Source of the DNA: Pempheris klunzingeri
Taxonomy: Eukaryota > Chordata > Actinopteri > Acropomatiformes > Pempheridae
Assembly (NCBI RefSeq): GCF_042242105.1
Contig: NC_092017.1
Location: 15,834,432 to 15,898,431, forward strand
Direction of reading: 5' to 3'
DNA length: 64,000 nucleotides
The notes under the pieces are model-generated. The model had not been told where the DNA came from. It made no database searches and worked only from the letters and a program-made list of their open reading frames with translations. Made by a program: the position numbers and the translations under genes. Of the stretch, positions 48,201 through 62,289 are shown piece by piece; position 1 is the first letter of the stretch, and each line of letters opens with the position of its first letter.

Positions 48201-50237
48201 ACGACTACGATGTGTCCAAGTTCTGGGGAGACGTTTCTGTACGTGGGTAGTCCACCCAAACAGACACAAACACAGATGCACATTTACATGCAGACATATG
48301 GTGGCGGATGCGTACAAGGATGTCTGTTATGATATCAAAACACGCCACAAATGCAAACAACACACGCACTTATCCCAAGTGTAATCTGTAAGCGTACACT
48401 CATATATACACATGCTCTTGCCACTAACCAACACACGTTGCACACAAAACACAAGCGGTCCAGCATTGGTTTGATATGATTTGTTATGACAGTAATTCAG
48501 TGAGCTTCAGAGCTTTGTTTAACTCCAGGAAGAGCTCAGTGAAAACATCATTCCTGGAGGGTGAGCTCTCCCTATCTGGCACTACTCTCAGCGCATCCAA
48601 ACACCTTTACCCTCCTCAGGGCATTGCATTGAAGTCTTTTTTGCAAGATTCTTTTACCTCCTATGTATATTTAATTCTTATCTTTTTATTTTGTCAAGGC
48701 GTTAAAGTTCTACTTCTCGTTTTGCCTTCTCTTTTTCTCTCATCGTCCTTGTCCCTCAGTGACACAACAGAGCGTCACCCTCTGACTCGACCAAACCGTC
48801 CTGCTCTTCCCTTGCTCTCTCATCATTTTCTTCTCCGCTCTTTCCTCAGAAGTTGCACCACTTTGGTGTTAGTGCTGTCCGTTCGCACTCACACACTGTG
48901 TTCTGTTTCAACTCTGTATTTTTGTTCTTCGCTCACTCTCCTCTCTCCTTCTCTTTTCATCTCCCCTCTTACATTTTGTTCCCAAACAGACCTTGCAGGC
49001 TGCTCTGACTCTTCCCGCCAACAGTCACGGTCAGAGAGTCAGAGTTTGTTTGCCAAAAGATTATCTGTGGGGGTTAAGAATATCATGTAGGGTTTTTTTT
49101 TTATGTGAAACACTGACATCTCTTTCATATTGAGCTATTATTGATGTGCTGTATGGGGCAGAGTGTCCAAGGTTTGAGCAGCAAAGCTGTAGCATTTTTA
49201 TGTGGGTGTAATTTTGAGAGCAGTGTCTGACTACAAATGGCCTAGTTATGAAGTCCAGGGCCAGACCACCACACCCCTTCTCTTGCACCCAGCAGTCAGA
49301 TTGGACTGGGCAAACAGCAAACCTGCAGCACTGTGCTGGGCTTGACTGGTGAGGGGAAGCTTTGTGCAGACGGTGTTTGTGTGTATGTGTCAGAGTTAGC
49401 ATATAGTAGTCATTTATGAAATAGTTACACTTTGTCTACTCAGATGGTACCTTTAGAGTCATTTTGTTTCATCATTTTGGTGAATGACAAGAAAATGTTG
49501 CACATAGATGCTCATTCCAGTTAATTCCTTTCAGCATTTTTTTTTAATCACTTTTGGTTTGACCTCGAATTTTAAACTTGTCTTAATCCTGCCTGTGGTT
49601 TGAATTTATCTTTTTTTGTTTGTTTTACCATACAGTTAGTTAAATCAAGGAACCTACGGTCAGGACAAAACCTCAGTAACCAGCAGGACATCCGTCTGCT
49701 GTCTTTACCACACCGAGATATAGAGGGAAGTTAAAGTGACGCTATAAAAACAAATTAATTACACATGCAGACATTAAGTAGCTAATAAAATACAAACTTT
49801 TATGCAGGTGAAAATGAAAAAATAAAAAAGATCAAAGAGGTTTATAAAACCATTTAAGCCCAAAGCTAACAAAACACAGGCACACATGCACACACATGCA
49901 CAGTGCTGAGCAGTGGCCAGTGCTGGGGGCTCAGGATAAGGAGGGAGGTGATGGGGGCAGGGACAAAGACACACACCAGCCAGTACTGGGGACTTCAGGC
50001 ATAAATGATGGTAGTGGGAGCAGGTGTTTGTGCTGGGCAGCCTGTGGGTCAGACGGGTGGATGGATGGACAGATGGATGGAGGTGTGTGAGCGACAGACA
50101 GATAGGGGGGCTGCCGCCTTATCAGGCCTGGGCCAGACCACCATACCCCTCTCCTGCACCCAGCAGTCAGACTGGAGACTGCAAACTGCAGGCCAGCAGC
50201 ACTGCGTGGAGCTTGACTGGTGAGGGGAAGCTTTGTG

Positions 50238-50278
<41 letters not shown>

Positions 50279-53200
50279 ACAGTGAGCATGTTTACCCTTG
50301 TTGCACAGTGGGAGTGGGAGGTAGCAGCCAGCAAACATACATGCAAACACACACGAACACAGGTTGGGAGGCACTAGCCACACAGATGGACCACCACCAG
50401 CACTGGTAAAAGTGTGTGTGTGAGTGAAATTCAAAGGGTTTCGGGCCAGTAACACTTTCTGTTTCTGCTCAGCTTTTAAACTGTCAGCATGTCTCAAGAC
50501 ACAAGAGAATTGAGGATCAATCTGGATTGTAGTCCCAGACCGCAGGTCTGTGGTCCTAAATCTAAAGGTTGAGGCATTTGTCTGCAGTTGCAACCTATGA
50601 TTAAAGCAAGATTAATAATTGCACCATTTTCAGTTAAAGGAGACTTTTAATCCACTGCTATAAAAATCACAGCTGTTTCTGGCTTTTTAGGATGAATTAA
50701 ACTGACTTAAAAAATGAAGGTTTGTGTTCTCTTTGTCAGCTCAGCGTGGTGCTTCTCTTTGTGTTTGTGTGTGTCCTGCCAGGAGCTGGTGGTGAAGACG
50801 ATAATTGTGGCTGAGCCCCACGTCCTGCACGCCTATCGCATGTGTCGCCCTGGCCAGCCACCAGGGAGCGACAGCGTCTGCTTTGAGGTCCTGGGCTTTG
50901 ACATCATCCTGGACCGCAAACTCAAACCCTGGCTACTGGAGGTACAACTCCGCACAGCATATGTGTGTGTCTGAGTGTGAAACGATGCAAGTGTGTTTCT
51001 CACTTTTACCTTGTAACTTATTGTTGCTGCATTTTCCATGAAATTTTTTGAATATAAAAAAAGGAGTGTATTTACAACATCATTTAAGGGGACATTTATT
51101 TATAGTTAAGTTTCATTTATTCATTTTCAAATTTAAAAATTTTATGGTATTTATTACTAATTTTCAGTTTTTTATCTTATGTAGTATGTGATGTATATCA
51201 TGATTTTGAATTTAAAAATTACATAATTTTAAAAGATAATTAAAAATAATGAAATGCAGCAGGAGATTTACTGCTGTGACTTTTTAATTTTATTTGTGGC
51301 TGTGTATGTGAGTGTTTGTGGAGAGAGAGGAAGGCTGCAGTCTGTGGAGTCTCACCTGTCTACGCTGCCACTAAAGTGACGGCGGCTCCAAAATGAAGTA
51401 ATGTGGCATCAGCAGGAGATCGAGACGTTGCCCCACACTGACAGAAAGCATAAACACACACTGATTTTGCTTACACACTCTCGTCCCTGGCGCACAGAAA
51501 CACACACAGAGGCTCAAGTATGCTTCATGCACCTCAGAACACAAGGAGAGACACATTCCCGTGTAAAATGAAAGGAACGTACACAACCACAAAAATGCAC
51601 ACACAATTACATGCATGTGTGCATTCACTACATTCACATACACAGCAGCAAGACAAAGACACATCTTCCCCATACAGAGGGAGACACACACGCACACACA
51701 CACACACACAGGGTATGAAAATATAGGTCAGGACGGCAGGTTGACTAGCAAGACACCCACCCCTCACTCTCTGCGTCAGTCTCTCAAGTGTCAGTCATTC
51801 AGGAGACGGATTCGAGTTCAGACTCCACTCCAGGATTTCTGCCTCACCGTTCTGATGTCAGCCAGTCAGCCAGTCAGTTAAAGCGTGACCTAAATCCTTT
51901 AACCCAAAGTGGCTGCGCCTCACCCCCCCACCACCTCCCCACCCCCCACAAATTGACTCAAGGATGGGAAATGCCTCTGGGATAATTGTTTGTTTTTTCC
52001 CATCATGCCAACCCAAAATAAATCTCGCGATTTCCAAAAGCCACTGATGTGGAGAAACAAAAAAGAGTGACATTTGATAGTTGGTTGGTGTTTGCAGAAG
52101 AGACGTTGTGGAATTAGGGTGTTATAATTACCTTACCTGACTCTTTTTGTGTGGTTGAGTCGTTGCACTATATGACAAAAGGATGTACAAGAGAGAGTAA
52201 GAGGTTCGTGTTCCTTTTGTGAGTGTGTGTGTGTGTTTGTGTGTGTTTGTAAATGTGTATGAGACATGGCAAACAGCCATGAATGCAGTTGTTCCACTCC
52301 AGCAGTAATGATCCCCCCTGTGCTACTAGCAGCTCTCTATAACTCTCATCAATTAACATCCCACGCACACACACATACACACACACAACCCTGCCTCTCT
52401 TTCACGCAACATTTACAGCAACAATCATTCATTTCCAAAATTCAACTGATTAGTCAGGGGATAGTTGCAAGCATAGACCCCCTCTCAAATCCTCGCTGCG
52501 TACGCTGTCAAGCCTGAAAATAACTTTATTACCACTTTTTAGCCTGTCGACATTCATTCCTATTCAGCAGGGACGCAACACGCAGCCAGGCCCATAGGCT
52601 GGTTGCCACAAACGGTACCCTATGGCAAGCCCTCAGGTCCAAATTAAATTTTTCAGCAGATCACTTTGCAACATTTTGTGTTAAATTGAATCTATTTCAC
52701 CTAATTTCACCATTTTTTATTTATTATTTTTTGTCAACCCCAAAGAAGTAAAAACTGTAAAAATTGTGTCAGGAATTGAAACACAATCTAGGTCTTACAG
52801 GTTTGTTTTGAATTTGTCGACTTCACCTCTCCGATTTCCTTGTTGGTGTCACTGTGAATTATATGTGCCACGCCTCGTTGGGGCTTTACCCAGACTGCTG
52901 CTCCGACACCGTCTTCCTCTCTTACTCTTAAAAATGTCGAAGTTGGTTGTTGGACATGCAGACTTGCAGCCAGGAAATGAAAGTTCAACCTGTGTAAACT
53001 CAAAGCCAGTCGGATACCTGAAAGCTAGATGGTATCATATATAAGAAACTGTCAGATGACATTAGTCCTGCCCTTTGTATTTGTATTTTTGTCTGCCGTT
53101 TCTGAGTGTGTGTAGGAGGCTGGGGAGGGGGAAGGAACATGATTGCCGCTCACATCCTCCAATTACACCTCCAGAAAATCGCCACTGTTTTTGTGTTTTT

Positions 53201-54708
53201 TTGGAGAAGTTATTCAAAATAGTACAAGTCCAAACTTCTGTGATTAAAGGACACAAGTACCTCTATTTTCCATTTGCAAAAAAAATCCTCTGTGGAAGAC
53301 ACAATACACCAGCTCTTTGTAAGCAGACAAGCTCAAAGCAAAATCATTGCGAATATACTGATAGCGAATACGGATACTCAAGGGGAGCAACCCACAGACC
53401 AGCGCACACCTGCTAAATATCTTTTCACAGGGGTGAAAACAGAGAAGACAAGAGTGATACAAACCAAGGCCAGCCAGGCATCAAACAGGCGCATTGCGCT
53501 TAAAGCAAGTAAGGGGAGCAGAGAAGGTAAAAAGAGAGAGACAGGCTTTTGTGTGATCCTTATCTTAATTCAGCAGGGTTTTCAACACAAGTTTTACCTC
53601 CTATTGACATTCAAAACATCGGCACTACATGGGGGCACACACACACACGCACACACACACACACACACGCACTTGCTCAAATGGCGTAACCCGAGACGTT
53701 CACTTTCATTAAACCAGCCCAGACAGCATCTGTGTCTCGTATAGGAAAGGCGTTTCATTGAGCCGTGATCTTCACTTCGCACAGATACACACTTGGGTGC
53801 ACGCACACCCATACAGAGAGTATATATTCACACACGCAGCCTGCTTAGACTGTGGTTGATATTGTCAGTGCAGAGACTTTTGCTTTGAGGGTTTCATTGA
53901 GTGTTTTCTTTGTCTTTTAACAGCAAAAAAAAAACAATGAAAAGAAGAAACTTAATTAATGGAGATATGCACATACATTCAGTTCAGATGAGGAACCGCC
54001 TCATGACACAGGCTTTACTCATAAATTCTGCCAGCAAACGGTGGTGTCTTAAAACTGGGGTGCGTGGGTCAATGAGAACAGCAGGCATTTCCAAATCCAG
54101 TGTCAAAGGGAGTGCATTTACTCAGTGACAAAATATAGCAGTAGGACAGCATTTTCACTCCTGCATCCCCCTCCCCTCTCACGTTTATCCAGGGCCCATG
54201 TGCTGTAAGCCAGCATGACAAATAATGTCAAACGGAGTGAGGAAAATGGAAAAAAATATTACTAGAGGTTCGGAGGGTGATCGGCGAGGACACAAGGAAT
54301 GTAAAAACTATTTCTTTAAATGTTCCACCCCTTATTTCTGAAACAGGACCCAGCAAAGAGCACAATTTATTGTTCTCACGAGGTCTTGATTGGTGTCTAT
54401 GAACCCCAACACAAAAAAATGGGCGGATTGAGGTCCAGACTCATTACAGGCTCTCACTTGCTTGTTTTTTTTAAGTTGTTCCCCCACACAAAGCACAAAA
54501 ACACAGCTCCAGCTGGTCAACTCTAAATAAAAAGAAACAAGTGTTTGTAGAGAGCATGAATAATTAGAAACCTGCCCGGCCCGTAGGAAGCGGCCTCTCT
54601 AGTCGTTCAGGCTGCAGGCAGCTCAGAGGCTGGTCAGCCTGCTTGTTCGGCCCGCAGTCAGTGTGTGACGGTGAGCGTGTGTGAAAATGAATTTGATTTG
54701 TGCTGTGT

Positions 54709-54760
<52 letters not shown>

Positions 54761-55331
54761 TGATCGAATGGGTGCATACTGTTGGTAATATATGTGTATT
54801 TGCCTGCACTAAAGACATGCATAAGCACTATGAAAACCACTGCATACAACTGAGGGACTTTCTGTATTTCTTGTGAATGTGTCTACTCCCAAATGTGTGT
54901 GTATCTGAATGTGTGGTCTTTCGCCCTCTGGGAATAAATCCTCCGTAGTGTGTGTGTGCGTGTGTATGTGCCTGCCCATTTTGATCTGCCTACCAAACCA
55001 ACTCCAGCCCACAGCCCGTGTTTTTATTCAGACGCGGGAAAGAATCCTGCTTAAAACGCAAAAACAGACCAATTCAGTGAGTGACAGAATAGAGGAAAAG
55101 GAAACTTTGTTTGATAACTTTCATGGTGTTTTACGTGTAACTGGTATAAAGATGCCATCGCACACAGGAGCACAGGCAGCTTGGTTATTGGTGGCTGCAA
55201 CTTAACTTCCATCTCTTCATCCATCTCTTTCCCTCTTTCTACCCCTCCTGGACGGGTTGTGCAGAGTGATTGGCAGCTAATGAGGCAGGCATGGTTAGGT
55301 CAACTGTGGCACAGGTTTTTTTTTTTGTTTC

Positions 55332-55366
<35 letters not shown>

Positions 55367-56514
55367 TTGGGCATTACGACACCAGACCAACAGGCTGCAG
55401 CTGGAGTGCTCCCCCAAGGGTGGTGATTCTTCACCCCTCCTCTCCCCCCCTTTACCCCTTCCTGCAACTTTCCTCCCTTTCTGTGCTCTGTCCCCGATTG
55501 TTTCAAGATGAGTTTGGTTTGCCTGTCCACCCCTCAGAGCCAACATAATCCAGACTTCCTTTCCTTTTGAGTGCAAGTGTATATGTGTGTGTGTTTGTGT
55601 TGGGGGTGTGTTTGTGGGGGGTAATTTGCGCTGGCAAGTGTAAACAGATGCCATGATACACACATACACATAGAAACAAACATGGATATATTTTTTTTAA
55701 CTGTTCTACATCCACAACACACACCAACACACACTGCAAATGAGTTACAACTGCTGAAAATACTGTTAATGCTTACACTCATGTAAGCTTTCAAGTCAAA
55801 TTCTATTTCATCTGTGTAGAATGAGATGAAAATTTGGTGTTGCTATAGCTTTTCATGAAAGTCTTAAAGAGTAACTGTTTTTGTAGGAGTTTTAGAAAAG
55901 GGATTTAGAGGTTAGCCTGCCTTTCAGGCATTTCCTCAGGAAATTTAAGAAGTATTTTGTAGCCCCTACAGCAGCCAGGTTGAACATTATTTTGTACTCA
56001 GGGTGATTAAGGAGGATTTTTACTAGCTACCTGTGCTCTCCAAATAATTTTCATCCCCTCATGATCAAATTTTCTTGGGTGAAAAATGATGAGGAGAATA
56101 CATACAGTTTGATATACTCAATTATCTCTCAGAGTCTCTCTTGCACCCTTCCACCTTTCATTCTCCTTTTGCCTTTGATTAATACGTGGCACTTAGTGGG
56201 ATCCATTCTTGTTTAAATGTCCGTGGGTATCGTCCTTAGCTCTGAGGGGGTGTCTTTCTCCCCGTGAACCCTAGGTGGCAGTAGTTACCTACGAGCCGCT
56301 CCTTGGCTTATAAGAGGTTTATTAAAGAATAATTAGAATGATGTATGGCACTGTCTGTCTCTATCCACATCCATTTTCCCCCAACATGACTATTTCATGG
56401 AATAAGTATCAAATTAGGAGCGCACAGGCCTCGTATGTGGGGCAGTTGAAAACACACTCAAACATTTAGTCATTTATCATCAGGCATGTATGGCAGTACC
56501 AGTGACTGTGACTG

Positions 56515-56546
<32 letters not shown>

Positions 56547-59500
56547 AGTGTGACTGAGAGGGGAGATATATATTCCATGTTTATGAGTGACATATGGAAC
56601 TGTGGTGTGTGTGTGTGTGTGGTTGGGTGTGTAAGAGACTGTAAAGGAAGATATATTGTTGTATTTTTATGAGTGACAGTTGTGCACGTTAGGTGTGTTT
56701 TCTTTATATATTTTTGCATGTTTATAAGTACTTTGATGAAGGGTTTGTGTATGCAGCTGCGTAACTACGTCCACTCTTTGTGTGCACCTTTGAAGCACCT
56801 TTTGCTTTTTGTGGCTGTATCTGTGTGTGTCTTCAAAAAAAAAACAAAAAAACAAAGGAAATATAAAAATTTTTTTAAAAAAACTCACCCTGCCAGCCAG
56901 CCAGTCAGGCAGGTCAGGCTGACTGGTGGCTAAGTTAAGCGTTGGCCCGCTCACTCCCAGGACCTTTACCAGCGGCTCAGCATGCTCAGCTAGAGTTTCC
57001 CTGTGTCCGACAGGACCACTAAAAATGCCACGAAAAGAACAAAACAGTGATTGATAAGACGGCTGAAACAAGAGAACGACTTAACATGGCGGCCAGCTGT
57101 CTGTCTTTCTGTCGCTCTGCTACTCATGCTCTCCCTCTCTCTCCCTCCCTGCCTCCCTTTCTTATTCCACCATTGTGCTGCAACAAACACTCCATTCTGA
57201 CAGCGGTTGAACTGTGCCGATACCCTCGAGTGTGCGGGGCAGAATGGGAGGCTTGTCAAAGCAGTGGTTGTTTACACTCTGCCAGGAATAATAAGAGGGG
57301 GTCGTTTTTCTGAACCGATTAATCACGAGCAGCCCTTGCACTTGTTTGACGAGTATTCCAGACACAGAATAGATGTCGAAGGGGGGAAGCAATTTGTTGT
57401 GGAAAGAAAGCAGCTGATTGTTGCTGATCCATTGCTGTTGCTATGTTATTAGGATCGGTGTGACACAGCAAAGGCCACACGTGCAAAATGTGTGCTGCCC
57501 ACTCCATTTTCAACAATGAATCAGTCATGTTATCATTATGAGTATTTTTTTTTTCAGAAGTGAAATGACAATGAATTGTTAGACAGAGCTGGAATCTGAT
57601 TAATTATCATACATACCACAGTTTGAATTTATTGTCTCTAGGTGTGCAGGATGGCCTGTGTTAATAGTAGTGTTACTGTGGGGGTTTGGTTTTGCTCAAT
57701 GGACATTATTTGAACAAAACATTTCCGGGGGGGGCAAATGTTATGAGAGTGACCCTGCGTCCAAACCTGAGGGTAAAGAGAATTTCCTACCTGGAAATTA
57801 ATAAACTATATCAAATCAAATAAGGCATGCAAAATTTGCTGGTTGCATTTCTACCTCTCTGTTTGTTCTTTGTGGACTGCAAGCCTGTCTACTGATCTTT
57901 ATTGCAGGCTCTAGAAAATTCAAACCAAATGGATAGTTGAAAAGAATTTAATAAGGCTCCCTCCACCACAAGCTTTATTTCACAACTGCCTTCATAAACA
58001 CTGGCAGGTTACTTGTGTGTCTCAGTCTCACACCTCCAGGTGCAGAAAATGAAAGAGTTACATGTCCTGTATAGAGTACGTTAATGGTTTCCAGCTCACC
58101 TCTGATCTTTGTGTGTTTAATTGGATGATCAGATGAGGATAAACCTGTCCTGTAAAAAATTACAGACTGATATGTTATTTTCCTACATGCTCATTCTGCT
58201 GTTTGACCGAGTGATATTTGGGCTACACTGATGCGATGCTGATGCAGAACCGAATCAAAGCACGAGTAAAAAGAAGTTTCTAATCTTTTCATCTGACATT
58301 TTTATTGAATGCGTCTTGGAGTAACCGAGGGCTCCTTTAAGACCCTGCCAGAGTCACTTAAGGAAATCAGAGTGGGGGTTTTGGGAGCCTGCAGGGGTTC
58401 ATTAGGACCAGACTGGTCCAACTTCCTCTGCCAGGGAGGAAAAGGAGAACACAGAAACACAGAGAGACAGAAACACATAAGAGAGGCAACGACCAGAGAG
58501 GGCTAGCAATCGGGGGGCGGGGGGGATGTGGGGGAGAGTGACCAGACAGAAAACGGTGCTAGAGACAGTAAGAAACAGAGGGGGAAGAGAAACTAACCAG
58601 CAGAAGGCGGTGGAAGGAGAGAGACCAAAGATTGAGGGAGAGCAAAGAGAGACAGCGAGTGCTGCGATGCCAGTCTACTCGGTGACAGCTTGACACCACA
58701 AATCAAACTAAGAAATGAAGACAAGTAACGAGACAACCGTCACCAGGATCACTGCCAGTCTGGCTGTTACCTATAGGCTACGGCGCTCTAAAGCCCCACT
58801 CTTTTCATTGTGGCTGTCATATCAGGGAGTGCTCTAAATGAAAACAGACCTCTTCCCTCTTTTTCTTTTGTAGTTTTTTTCTTTCTTAGGTAAGGTACTG
58901 TAGGTTGAAGTGGAGCTCTGTCCTTCTCTCCTCAGCACACAGAGGGATGTATTGTAGACTTCACTCTATTGAGTGAAAGAGTTGGATAGGGTCTCTGTTC
59001 CTTTTTTTCCTCTTTTTGCACTGGGAGACATTAATCACCTACACCCCCTCCTTCTGATAAATGGTTGCTGTGTAGAAAAACGCACATGTGGGTGGACGTA
59101 CACACTTACAAAGGCACAGCCATACAAACCTACATCATGTTGGTGTAGATTTAGTAGCTTACTTGTGGTTTTTGTGGATCTATCCTCTGAACTAGTCAAA
59201 GGGACTCGGGCAGTGATGGTCCAACGGGCTCAGGGAGAGTATACAGTTGCCTCAGGTGAACATAGAGAGCTACAGCTTGGGATGAGTTTTCTCATCCATG
59301 TGTTCACACAGCTTCACGCTTTGGAAACCTCTATGTACAGCCATGTTCTTCTGCTTCATAGGAGTTCTGGGTTTTGGTGTGTGTGGAGTAGCCGTTAATG
59401 TAGGGGGCAGCCTTACTGATTCACTTAATCCTGCCCAGTTTTTTTTTTTTTTTTTTTTTTTTTTAGCAGCTGGCTCATGATCCAAATGGACAATCTTTCA

Positions 59501-62258
59501 GTGGTTACCTCTCTTTTTTGGGGGGTTACCTGTCCAATGGCTGGCAACACAATCAGCACTCTCTCTGTTCCTTGGAGCTTGGTTGTGATGTAAATATTAT
59601 CTTACAGCGCTGGTCCCCAATCTGCCACACAGCAGTAAGCACCTTTGTGTCAGGATTAGTAATGGCTAGTTCAGAAGAAGGGAAGATAAAGAGGGATGGA
59701 GTTTCTGAGTGCTACCCACGTAACCCTTGAGACACTTTGCACATCGCTGTAAAGGAGCTTTCGGGTTTTGTTGCTTATTTTCAAAAATCTTTCTGGTTCT
59801 TAAAGGTCTGGTGTCGCACACCAATCACCACCAATTTTCTCTTTGGCTTCTTTCACTATGCTTCACCCAAGCTCCTGATTGGTGGATAGAATGGATCTAT
59901 AATGTGCTCTAAAACCTCTGATTGGTTCAGTGTTGCTCTGTTACTGAAGTCACGATTTGTGATTGGCTGTTGTGCAGCTTTGATGAGTTCAACTGTATCC
60001 AACTGCTTTTTTTCTCAAAGGAAGACAGGAATAGGACGAATAATGTTTCTGACACAAATACTCGCTCAGACTGCAGATTAAGGCTACCGGGAACGATGAA
60101 TTTCCAGCGAACTATAAGTCGCTAATTAATCTCCGATCTGATTTTTATTTGATTGATTTCATGGTGATTGATTTTCACAGACAGATGTAGCCACGTTGAG
60201 TCATAGTATGGCAGCAGTCAATGCATGTCCACCGGATAATAACCTTAATGCTTTTAAACACTGAATATATATTCTCAAAAACATTTTAACAGCAATAATT
60301 TGTAACATGTTTAATTCATTTATAATATAACCTGTGAATCAGTCATATTGTAATATAATATTATCTCTTCCCCAATTCCTATTGCCCTACATAGGTCCCT
60401 ACTTGGATTATTTTTTTTTTCCTAATGGTATTAGGACATTGTTTGCACCCTGCTTGTGGGCGAGGTTCTGTCTAGAGATTCTTTGTACACCTTTTAAGTC
60501 AGATATCCCTTTGTGCTGAGAAAATTCATTCACAATTCTCAGATGTGCTTACTTTAATACGCCTTAAGTCATTAACAAATACACCTTTCTTGAAGCTATT
60601 AGAGATCTAATGACACGAAAAGGTGCCAACCATGCTATTATTTCTAAATTAAAAAAAAAAGAATAGGCGGTTTGAGCATTTGAATGACATTAGGAGGAGA
60701 CCTGACTCATTTCAATAATCAAGGTTTATCAACCCGAGCCAGCCTTTCTCTGGGTATCTGTTGCATTGTCATTTGAAGTCACCTCATAGTAAGACGCCGT
60801 TCCAATCACAGTTGCCAGTTCATTCAGCGTCCCTCCTCACTTCTCTCTATTTGCTGGTTCTTTTGTTGTCTCAAACAATCTTCTTTCTCACCTTTTGAGA
60901 GAGGAGACAGAGGGAACATAACAAAGAGTAAAGGGGAAGAATTGATTTGTTGTGTCAGGTGTAATAACTGGTATCTGAATACCTTACATTGGTGCTGGAA
61001 ATTGTTCTGTTAAGAAAGGTAAGCTGCTCTTGAATTTGTCCCAGGGTGATACTGACTTTTGTACCTCAAATCACAGGTGGCTTATTCTGTTCTCGCTCAG
61101 TTGTCTCTCTGTGTGAGCGCTCCTGATTGTGTATGATGGCACTGAGCTGAGCGGGGGTAATTCGCTGATGCTGACAAAGAGATGTTAGTGGTACGGATAG
61201 GTGTTACAGTGCCTGGCACGCTTAGATTTCAGATCCACGGGCCGCTTGCTATGGTTGGCTGAAAAAGCCAGGGTCACTGCTCTGGTGACAGCTTCACCTA
61301 CACAATCTGTTCATATGCGTACACTTATACACACATAGGCTTTTCCTCATGCACAAGCATACACACATCAGTGTCAGACAAGTTTGCTGCCCAGGCAAAG
61401 GCTAATAGTTCCAAAGTGTCCTTGAAAGAAAAAAAAGCCTTGCTTTCCATCTCTTTCTCTCCTCTTCTCTCCTCTTTTCTCTCCTCCTTGTGGGAACAGA
61501 TCTCTTTTTTTTCCAAAGATGCCCTAAATCCACTCCTGTAATTGCATAGCATTTCTGTCTGCTGAATTGAGAAGAAAGAAAAAAAAAAAAAAAAAAAACT
61601 ATTCAAATATTCTTTGAATGTTTCTCTCTTCTCCGACAGATCAATCGAGCTCCAAGCTTTGGGACCGATCAGAAGATTGATTACGACGTGAAGAAAGGGG
61701 TGCTGCTCAATGCTCTCAAACTCCTCAACATTCGGTACTGTTCAACACCACGGTCATACTCACACATGCACGTGCTTGCAGATACACACACAGATAGACA
61801 CACGTGAACTGCATCAAGGGACCCATTAAGTTTTATGTGCACAGATGGGCAAACCTCGCGTCAAACTTTATTTTACAGGGCTCTGAATGTTCAAGCATTT
61901 CAATCGATTCCTTCAGTTTTCTTTTTTTGGTAACCCTGAAAACACAAGAATTACTTTGATGCACTGCACTATTCAGCCTTTATCTTGTTTTGGTTTCAAA
62001 CTGATGACACTGTAGTGACATTAGTCTGAAACTAACAGGAGGTTTTAGTTGTGGACAAGAAAAATAAAATTGCTGCACTTGTAAATTTGTGTGTGGTGGG
62101 ATACAGAGACAGATAATGGATGAGGTACAAAGCTACACCTCTATTGTGCACTTTTTGCACCTTTCAATCAGACGCGCTTATGTTTTTATGTAGGATGGCT
62201 GCACCGTGCTCCACACTTGGCCAAACTAGATCTATGGTGCTGTATGTAATTGATCCGT

Positions 62259-62289
<31 letters not shown>

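Larger units (their letters stand above)
48239..50782 (+). other. ttll7: ttll7 intron after coding exon 7
   Basis: 2.5 kb. Contains copies A and B of the CA-linked repeat about 0.87 kb apart, and a CT-rich region near 48660-48980. Long open frames here on both strands are low-complexity products. Confidence 0.5.
50942..61639 (+). other. ttll7: ttll7 intron after coding exon 8 (10.7 kb)
   Basis: The longest intron in the window. It is rich in TG/CA arrays (for example 54711-54759, 55335-55364, 56519-56546 and CA at 51687-51710 and 53637-53668) and has a T run at 59440-59464. Between arrays are stretches that look unique and less AT-biased (56150-56420, 57180-57430, 60730-60860). A CCAAT-box cluster lies at 59821-59966 and a CTCF-like site at 56271-56284. 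No internal exon or nested gene could be supported on either strand. Confidence 0.5.

Noticed and set aside
48476-49090. 204-codon open frame on the plus strand
   Set aside because: It lies in a CT-rich intron stretch; the protein is Ser/Leu-rich low complexity without domain features.
49931-50593. 220-codon open frame on the minus strand
   Set aside because: It runs through the CA array and copy B of the dispersed repeat, has runs of His-Thr from CA repeats, and has no family resemblance.
57084-57313. ATGGCGGCC-type start resembling a first exon in the long ttll7 intron
   Set aside because: Good start context, but the following frame has no recognisable protein and no clear donor supported by homology.
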